Of a stretch of DNA of 10,919 bases, positions 6,411 to 10,919 are shown piece after piece. The stretch is from Planctomycetota bacterium (GTDB taxonomy: Bacteria > Planctomycetota > UBA11346). Below the pieces are notes generated by a model that saw only the letters and a list, made by a program, of their open reading frames with translations, made no database searches and had not been told where the DNA came from. Each line of letters opens with the position of its first letter. Positions within the stretch are counted from its first letter, which is position 1. Location: contig JAHEDF010000087.1 in the NCBI GenBank assembly GCA_024641365.1, positions 1-10,919 on the forward strand. The letters run 5' to 3'. The translations under genes were made by a program, and so were the position numbers.

Positions 6411-7192
6411 CTTTACACATTGCCTGGCTGCTCTTTGTCACCGTTTTAAAACGGCGCTTAGCGTACCGAGGCGATCTCATTTTAGCTGGGCTCGATGAAA
6501 TCATGCGCGGCTTAGTGGCTTTGGCATTGCTCCATGTTTACGTCAGTAAAACGAATGACTTGCATGGATGGACGCGGTATGAACTCCTTTTTATTCTCGG
6601 ATTCAGTTTAGTCCCTATTGGGCTTTTCCACACCTTCTGCGGCAATCTCTACCAGCTCAGCAACACCTACATCATTCAGGGTAATTTAGATCGTGTTTTA
6701 TTGCGACCCTATCCAGCATTTTTGCAAATTTGTTTCGATCGGATAGCTATCGAAGATTTATCTGGCGTCATTTTAGGTCTCAGTGTCATGGGTATAGCAG
6801 TTGCGCACATGCCTTTTTTTGACATGAGCCCACTCCATCTTGCATTATTATTTGTGCTTATGCTCTCTGCGTTTGGTGTTGTAGTGGCGGTATTTATGGC
6901 TTTTGCTGCGACTGGATTCTGGTTCGAAGATCGCGTTGGCATGGTGCCGCCGGTCTACAACTTGATGGAGTTTGGCCGTTGGCCAGCTGGTATCTATCAT
7001 CCAGCACTTAAATTGGTCATTACTTGCATCATTCCTTTTTCCTTTGTCGCTTTTTATCCCGCCAGCTTCATCATCCGTGGAGAACAACCAATTCCGGCGC
7101 TGCTAACCCCGCTTGTTGCTGTCATTAGTCTCTTACTAGCCGGATGGTTGTGGCGAACAGGCATCCGACGTTACCATTCAAGCGGTAGTTGA
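6404..7192 (+). CDS. ABC-2 type transporter permease (DUF990/PF06182-like)
   Basis: A 262-residue integral membrane protein with about six hydrophobic segments, roughly at 26-48, 58-80, 112-135, 140-168, 203-225 and 229-250. The N-terminus with RRLAYRGDLILAGLDE and the later FWFEDRVGMVPPVYNLMEFGRWPAG and FYPASFIIRG patterns match the ABC-2 family of DUF990 permeases, which normally work as a pair with a second permease and an ATP-binding subunit for export. Here it stands alone, with a divergent unknown gene upstream and a TPR gene downstream. The partners must be elsewhere, or the protein forms a homodimer. The ATG at 6404 is the only reasonable start, since an in-frame TAG lies at 6380-6382. 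The ribosome binding site is weak (AAGAGA, about 13 nt upstream). The substrate is unknown. Confidence 0.88.
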   Translation: MRALHIAWLLFVTVLKRRLAYRGDLILAGLDEIMRGLVALALLHVYVSKTNDLHGWTRYELLFILGFSLVPIGLFHTFCGNLYQLSNTYIIQGNLDRVLLRPYPAFLQICFDRIAIEDLSGVILGLSVMGIAVAHMPFFDMSPLHLALLFVLMLSAFGVVVAVFMAFAATGFWFEDRVGMVPPVYNLMEFGRWPAGIYHPALKLVITCIIPFSFVAFYPASFIIRGEQPIPALLTPLVAVISLLLAGWLWRTGIRRYHSSGS

Positions 7193-7246
7193 GCGGTGAC
7201 ATTCATCCACTATGATTCGATGAGCTATCTATACGACAAACGCAGT

Positions 7247-7256
7247 GACAGCTGTC
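7247..7256. promoter_or_regulatory. 10-bp perfect palindrome upstream of the TPR gene
   Basis: GACAGCTGTC at 7247-7256 sits in the 159-bp gap between the permease and the TPR protein gene. It could be an operator half-site pair, but a 10-bp palindrome can arise by chance and no regulator is known. Confidence 0.2.
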
Positions 7257-7351
7257 CATGTTGTAATCGTCTTTTCACCCTAAAAAATTTTTCTCTGAAC
7301 CATAACTTCGTTTATACGTTTTATCAGTGATCCTACCCTAAGGAAATTTTC

Positions 7352-8896
7352 ATGAGCCAAGCTACTAAATCTCGTTCTGGTCGCCCTGTTCGTCGTTCAA
7401 GTGGCGGTGGTGGCGGTGGTGTATTTTGGATGCTGATTGCTGTCGTCGTAATCGGTGCTGCAGGCGTCTACGTTTTTGCCCCAGAATTACCGCGCCAATG
7501 GTTTGGCACCGCAAAAAAACCCGCAGATAAAGGCGATGAGCCAACTGCGCCACAAAATGTAACAACGACTTTAGCAAACAAAGATAACGACGTTAATCAA
7601 AAACCGACCAAGCCAATTACCGTCACAGAAACAACCAAACCAGATATCGTAGATAAACCTGTTGTCGCTAAACCAAAAACCTATCCTGACGAACAGCAAG
7701 CATTGGCGATTTTAGAAAAAGCACGGGCTGCTTACAAAGCAATGGATTGGAATAAAGCCGCCATGGAAGCGCGTAAAATTACTTCCATGTCAACAACGCC
7801 TGCCACCGGTGTTCACGCGCAAGATATTATCGATGGCTCTGCCGCCATTGCAAAATTATTTAAAGAACTTGATGATAAAGATGAATTAATTCGTTATTAT
7901 GACACTCATCCAAGCTTAGTGATATTAAAGAGCGGCGCATCATCCAGCATGGCTGTACCAATTGCTAGCATTGATGACCCGACACCAATTGAAAGTGACC
8001 CACTTGCTTATATCGCTGCGCAGCGCAAAACGGGTAAAGTCGCGTTCTTAATTAAAGGTAAAAAAGATTACATACCAAGCAGTTTACCTGCCGATATTAT
8101 CGGTGAAGTCGAAAAACCAGATCTCGATGCTATCGTAAAAGAAAAATTGAGCGAATTTGAAACGCGTCTCAATAAATTACGTAATTCTAATTCTGCCAAT
8201 AATCCTTTAGCCTGGTACGATGCAGGTAAGTTTGCCTACCGTAATCGCATAGATGGATATGTTACCGAAATGTTAAACCAAGCTGTGGTGTTGGACCCTA
8301 ATTTAGTATCCACCGTGCGTGAAGACAAAGCCGCAGGTTTATATGCTAGTTTAGTCAGCCACGCTACAAACGGCAATAAAAAACAAGCTGCCGCATTCAT
8401 GGCTATTATTGCGAAAAAATTTGCTGATACCGATCAAGGCAAACAAGCACGGCTCTATTACGATGGTAAAACCGCCGAAGTATTACAGGCCGCTAAATTA
8501 GAACGTGAACGTCAACGCGATGAAGAACGTCAACGCCGCCAAGCACAGCTAGAACGTGCGAAGAAATTAGAAGACCAAGCTGCTATTGCTAAACTCGAAA
8601 AAATGACCACGCAAGAAGAAGAGCCAGTCGCCGCTGCAACCGTTGCTTCTGGTGATGAAGGCAAAGCTGATGCTCTTTTCTCAAAAGGTCGTGATTTATA
8701 CAATCAAGCATTAGAAGCTGGCAATACACCAAAACGTGACGAATTATATGAAAAAGCGTATCAAGAATTGCATGCTGCCCGCGCTATTTATTCGGCCTTA
8801 GTCGAAAAGAGTCCGAATAATGAAGCGCTCGGATTTAAATTATTAGAATGCAATAAATTGCACTACGGCGCTATTAAACAACGTCGTTTCCACTAA
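7352..8896 (+). CDS. Membrane-anchored TPR-like/coiled-coil protein
   Basis: Encodes 514 residues; AGGA at 7340-7343 precedes the ATG. A basic cytoplasmic N-terminus (KSRSGRPVRR) and a run of six glycines (18-23) lead into one membrane helix at about 24-43. A Pro/Thr/Lys-rich linker follows to about residue 105. A first helical-repeat region includes ALAILEKARAAYKAMDWNKA, typical of a TPR-like helix pair. The mid-part has a PLAYIAAQRKTGKVAFLIKGKKDYIPS stretch of mixed strand and helix character. Residues about 380-421 (LERERQRDEERQRRQAQLE...) form a highly charged coiled coil. The C-terminal region has another helical pair and ends KLLECNKLHYGAIKQRRFH. The bulk probably lies outside the cytoplasmic membrane, in the periplasm. 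It may act as a scaffold; no catalytic motif is visible. It appears to be transcribed alone and ends at the bidirectional terminator. Confidence 0.85.
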   Translation: MSQATKSRSGRPVRRSSGGGGGGVFWMLIAVVVIGAAGVYVFAPELPRQWFGTAKKPADKGDEPTAPQNVTTTLANKDNDVNQKPTKPITVTETTKPDIVDKPVVAKPKTYPDEQQALAILEKARAAYKAMDWNKAAMEARKITSMSTTPATGVHAQDIIDGSAAIAKLFKELDDKDELIRYYDTHPSLVILKSGASSSMAVPIASIDDPTPIESDPLAYIAAQRKTGKVAFLIKGKKDYIPSSLPADIIGEVEKPDLDAIVKEKLSEFETRLNKLRNSNSANNPLAWYDAGKFAYRNRIDGYVTEMLNQAVVLDPNLVSTVREDKAAGLYASLVSHATNGNKKQAAAFMAIIAKKFADTDQGKQARLYYDGKTAEVLQAAKLERERQRDEERQRRQAQLERAKKLEDQAAIAKLEKMTTQEEEPVAAATVASGDEGKADALFSKGRDLYNQALEAGNTPKRDELYEKAYQELHAARAIYSALVEKSPNNEALGFKLLECNKLHYGAIKQRRFH

Positions 8897-8914
8897 GCTG
8901 TTTTATTCTGCTTT

Positions 8915-8942
8915 AAATAATGCCCCGCAAATAATGCTCCGC
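8915..8942. repeat. 14-bp tandem duplication at the terminator arm
   Basis: AAATAATGCCCCGC at 8915-8928 is followed directly by AAATAATGCTCCGC at 8929-8942, with one mismatch. The second copy forms most of the left arm of the terminator, so the first looks like a duplicated arm able to pair with the same right arm. Confidence 0.8.
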
Positions 8943-8966
8943 TTCAATATGAAGCGGAGCATTATT
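8930..8966. terminator. Bidirectional terminator between convergent genes
   Basis: A perfect 16-bp inverted repeat: AATAATGCTCCGCTTC at 8930-8945 and its complement at 8951-8966, with loop AATAT. The outer base pairs are A/T, so either strand gives a GC-rich stem with a U-rich end. The right arm overlaps the stop codon of the minus-strand zinc-ribbon gene. It separates the TPR gene from the lpxB-yicC unit. Confidence 0.88.
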
Positions 8967-9435
8967 ATGGCTTGTTCGCGGTATTATCAGCTGACTCATC
9001 GTCTGCACTTTTCTCAATAGTTTCAGAAGCAACTTGGGTTGGTGATGACGCTGATAATTCTTTTGTCGATTTTTTTGACTCAGGCGGTTTGCCATTAATA
9101 GGATAGGTAACGTGCCAGGAACATTGTGGACACGTATAGCTCAATTGTTTTGGAATATACAAAAACCAAAAATACATGAGCAGTGATGGGGTAAACATCA
9201 TCAACATAATAAAGTTTTTATCACCATCAAACGAGATCATTTGCCCACGTTCATTACGCGTCAAAGCGATAAATGCCGCGACACCAGCCAATGCAGGAAA
9301 CATAATCCAAATGACGCCCATTTGCACTTTTTTCGCGAATGGACTAGGCGCCAAGTACGTTTCAATACGTCCGCGAAAACGAAATCCACATTGAGGACAA
9401 GCCTCAACGCGATGAATTATATTTTTATTCGCCAT
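8965..9435 (-). CDS. Two-TM membrane protein with split CPQC zinc-ribbon pairs
   Basis: Encodes 156 residues. The first CPQC is at 13-16, hydrophobic segments lie at about 38-58 and 75-94, and a second CPQC is at 102-105. With two membrane crossings both CPQC pairs fall on the same side, probably the cytoplasm, where C13, C16, C102 and C105 could together bind one zinc. The tail after about residue 115 is Lys/Ser/Glu-rich, low-complexity and probably disordered. The gene starts 12 bp after yicC, with no obvious ribosome binding site, and so is probably translated by re-initiation from a shared transcript with lpxB and yicC. The stop codon lies within the terminator arm. No known function; I do not recognise a named family. 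Confidence 0.78.
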   Translation of the reverse strand: MANKNIIHRVEACPQCGFRFRGRIETYLAPSPFAKKVQMGVIWIMFPALAGVAAFIALTRNERGQMISFDGDKNFIMLMMFTPSLLMYFWFLYIPKQLSYTCPQCSWHVTYPINGKPPESKKSTKELSASSPTQVASETIEKSADDESADNTANKP

Positions 9436-9447
9436 AAGCGTTCATTT

Positions 9448-10299
9448 TTAAATAACGTTGGCTGATTGCTCTTTAATTTGATCTATAATTGATTTTGCTT
9501 CTAATACAAGATTCGTCAAAGTGGTATCGTTACTTTTAGCACCTGTTGTGTTAATTTCTCGTCCTATTTCTTGTAACAAAAATTCGAGTTTACGACCGAC
9601 TTGGTCTTCCTCATTCGCCAGCAAGGCATCAAGCGCAGCTAAATGCGCCTCAAGCCGCACTAACTCTTCTGTCACATCAATTCGTTCGGCGTACAACGCA
9701 ACGTCGCGGATCAACTGGTCGTTATCTAGCGACTGCGTCGACAACAATTCATTCACGCGTGCTTGAACGGTTGTGCGATAGTGTGTTGCTCGCACTTCAG
9801 CAGCCTTGTGCATGTTGGGTATTAAAGATTTGAGTGCCGCAGCATGTTTTTGGCACGCACTTGTTAATGCCTGTCCTTCACGGTCTCGCTCTTTGTTGAT
9901 CGCTACGATTGCTTGCGCTAATGCTTCTCGCAACATCGGTTCGTAGCTAATGACAGGGGCACCATCTTTGTTGCCAATTAAACTGATCACACGATCTATA
10001 GTTGGCATGGGAGCCTGTAATTCTGTGGCTAGTTCGGCAAGGTGTTGCCAAGCAGCCTTGACCCGATCCTTATCAAACGAAACGCCACTCGGTTCACGCA
10101 CCTGCACCTGCACAGTAATGCTACCGCGTTGCAAAACGCTGCGTATTTCTTGTTTAATTAATTCATCAAGGGCGAGATCTCGTAGATCATTACGGACATG
10201 CACCTGGATACCCCGATGATTAACCGCAGCTATCTGCACCGTCATGGTACAATTAGGGTGCGTTATAGTTGCCGCTCCGAATCCAGTCATTGAACGCAT
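9448..10299 (-). CDS. yicC: YicC family endoribonuclease
   Basis: A 283-residue protein, close to the usual length of about 290. It begins MRSMTGFG, the signature start of the family. The C-terminal DUF1732 block is clear: EELVRLEAHLAALDALL, then VGRKLEFLLQEIGREINTTG with a following KSND. E. coli YicC is an endoribonuclease implicated in turnover of the small RNA RyhB; members in other phyla are less studied. A moderate AGGG sequence precedes the ATG. It lies 34 bp after lpxB and 12 bp before the zinc-ribbon gene, so it is probably the middle gene of a three-gene unit. In many bacteria yicC is followed by gmk and rpoZ; that order is not kept here. Confidence 0.95.
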   Translation of the reverse strand: MRSMTGFGAATITHPNCTMTVQIAAVNHRGIQVHVRNDLRDLALDELIKQEIRSVLQRGSITVQVQVREPSGVSFDKDRVKAAWQHLAELATELQAPMPTIDRVISLIGNKDGAPVISYEPMLREALAQAIVAINKERDREGQALTSACQKHAAALKSLIPNMHKAAEVRATHYRTTVQARVNELLSTQSLDNDQLIRDVALYAERIDVTEELVRLEAHLAALDALLANEEDQVGRKLEFLLQEIGREINTTGAKSNDTTLTNLVLEAKSIIDQIKEQSANVI

Positions 10300-10333
10300 G
10301 TCTGTCCCTAATCTGCTAAATAATGTCTAATGA

Positions 10334-10919
10334 TTATGCTTTAGTCGTATCATGACGTACAATATCAACGCGACCAAGCGTATCCGCACGTCGCTTTCCG
10401 TTCGCCATTTCGCTATCAATTAAGTCTGCAATGCGGCTGATAGCACCTCCCGCTCCCAAATCTTTCCGCACTTGTGCTAAACCAATTAAACAATCAGAGC
10501 GACGTGGTCCTGACCATAAGCGCTCTACATGAGCCACCAATCTAGGAACCGTGAGATCGTCTTGTAAGACTTCTGGACACACACGCCTGCCAGCAATTAA
10601 ATTTGGCAGACCTACGTGTTCAGTGCGAATTAAATGACGTGCAAGCGTGGCGGTTAACCGATCCGCGCGATAAGCAATAATATGCGGAGTACCAATTAAT
10701 CCTGCTTCGAGTGTCGCTGTACCAGAAGCAATTAATCCCATATGAGCACGTGCACATAATTCGCGGTAATGGCCTTCTACGAGCGGGTAATCGGTAAATT
10801 CTCGGTACATGCTAATTGGCAAATCAGGCATTTTCGCAACAGCAACTTTTATACGTCCACCAGGTGCTGGCGCTAATCGCGGTAATACGGCTTCGGCGGT
10901 GTGATGAAATGTGCCTAAC
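10334..10919 (-). CDS. lpxB: Lipid-A-disaccharide synthase, C-terminal part
   Basis: The C-terminal 194 residues of a GT19-family glycosyltransferase; the frame is open to the window edge, so the 5' end is cut off. LpxB joins UDP-2,3-diacylglucosamine to lipid X (2,3-diacylglucosamine-1-phosphate), releasing UDP and forming the beta-1,6 disaccharide of lipid A at the inner face of the cytoplasmic membrane. Diagnostic motifs are ASGTATLEAGLIGTPHIIAYRA, part of the nucleotide-sugar-binding region, and LPNLIAGRRVCPEVLQDDL, which matches the E. coli SLPNLLAGRE...ELLQ segment. The internal ATG at 10831 is not the true start, because coding continues upstream as GGRIKVAVAK. The last 25 or so residues (SEMANGKRRADTLGRVDIVRHD) form a poorly conserved tail. 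It is the first visible gene of the lpxB-yicC-zinc-ribbon unit and indicates an outer membrane with lipid A. Confidence 0.95.
   Translation of the reverse strand, partial: LGTFHHTAEAVLPRLAPAPGGRIKVAVAKMPDLPISMYREFTDYPLVEGHYRELCARAHMGLIASGTATLEAGLIGTPHIIAYRADRLTATLARHLIRTEHVGLPNLIAGRRVCPEVLQDDLTVPRLVAHVERLWSGPRRSDCLIGLAQVRKDLGAGGAISRIADLIDSEMANGKRRADTLGRVDIVRHDTTKA

Noticed and set aside
7261..7335. Promoter elements for the TPR gene (TTGTAA with a following A/T-rich stretch)
   Set aside because: No -10 hexamer at an acceptable spacing; A/T-rich matches here are expected by chance.
9521..10219. Plus-strand open frames opposite yicC
   Set aside because: Antisense shadows of yicC, with serine/arginine-rich translations and no ribosome binding sites.

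Overview
The window looks like chromosomal DNA from a Gram-negative bacterium, most probably a planctomycete or a close relative. This is an inference from protein character. The left-hand secreted protein carries a WYDIGKKG...AQYWYQKA block followed by a LecA (PA-IL)-like domain, an arrangement I associate with large planctomycete paralogue families. The ribosomal protein S4 has a divergent C-terminus ending VIEFFAK and stands alone, away from an alpha-type operon. LpxB implies lipid A synthesis and so an outer membrane. Base composition is moderate, and start codons include ATG, GTG and TTG. I see no phage, transposon, CRISPR array, tRNA or rRNA.

Layout. (1) Positions 1-1728, minus strand: a large secreted protein whose C-terminus runs off the left edge. 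(2) 1729-2281: about 550 bp with no convincing gene. It holds two 22-bp imperfect tandem repeats and, just before rpsD, a small hairpin. (3) 2282-2893: rpsD with a strong terminator. (4) 3100-3327: a 75-residue helical protein with an internally repeated motif and its own terminator. (5) 3448-4959: a UbiB/ABC1-family atypical kinase. (6) 6328-5021, minus strand: a two-gene unit of an unknown alpha/beta plus TPR-like protein and an HD-domain phosphohydrolase, convergent with the kinase gene. (7) 6404-7192: a lone ABC-2 type permease (DUF990-like), divergent from the previous unit. (8) 7352-8896: a membrane-anchored TPR/coiled-coil protein. (9) 10919-8965, minus strand: a tight unit of lpxB (5' end cut by the window edge), yicC and a two-TM protein with split CPQC pairs. 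It meets the TPR gene tail to tail at a bidirectional terminator.

Functionally this is mostly housekeeping and envelope biology: translation (S4), lipid A assembly (LpxB), RNA turnover (YicC), quinone or lipid metabolism (UbiB-like kinase) and export (permease). Several uncharacterised proteins that look lineage-specific are interspersed. I found no convincing new multi-gene defence or metabolic system. The parts most worth a second look are the unknown protein next to the HD hydrolase, the split zinc-site membrane protein, the repeat-containing rpsD leader, the start codon of the permease inside a 12-bp palindrome, and the duplicated terminator arm.
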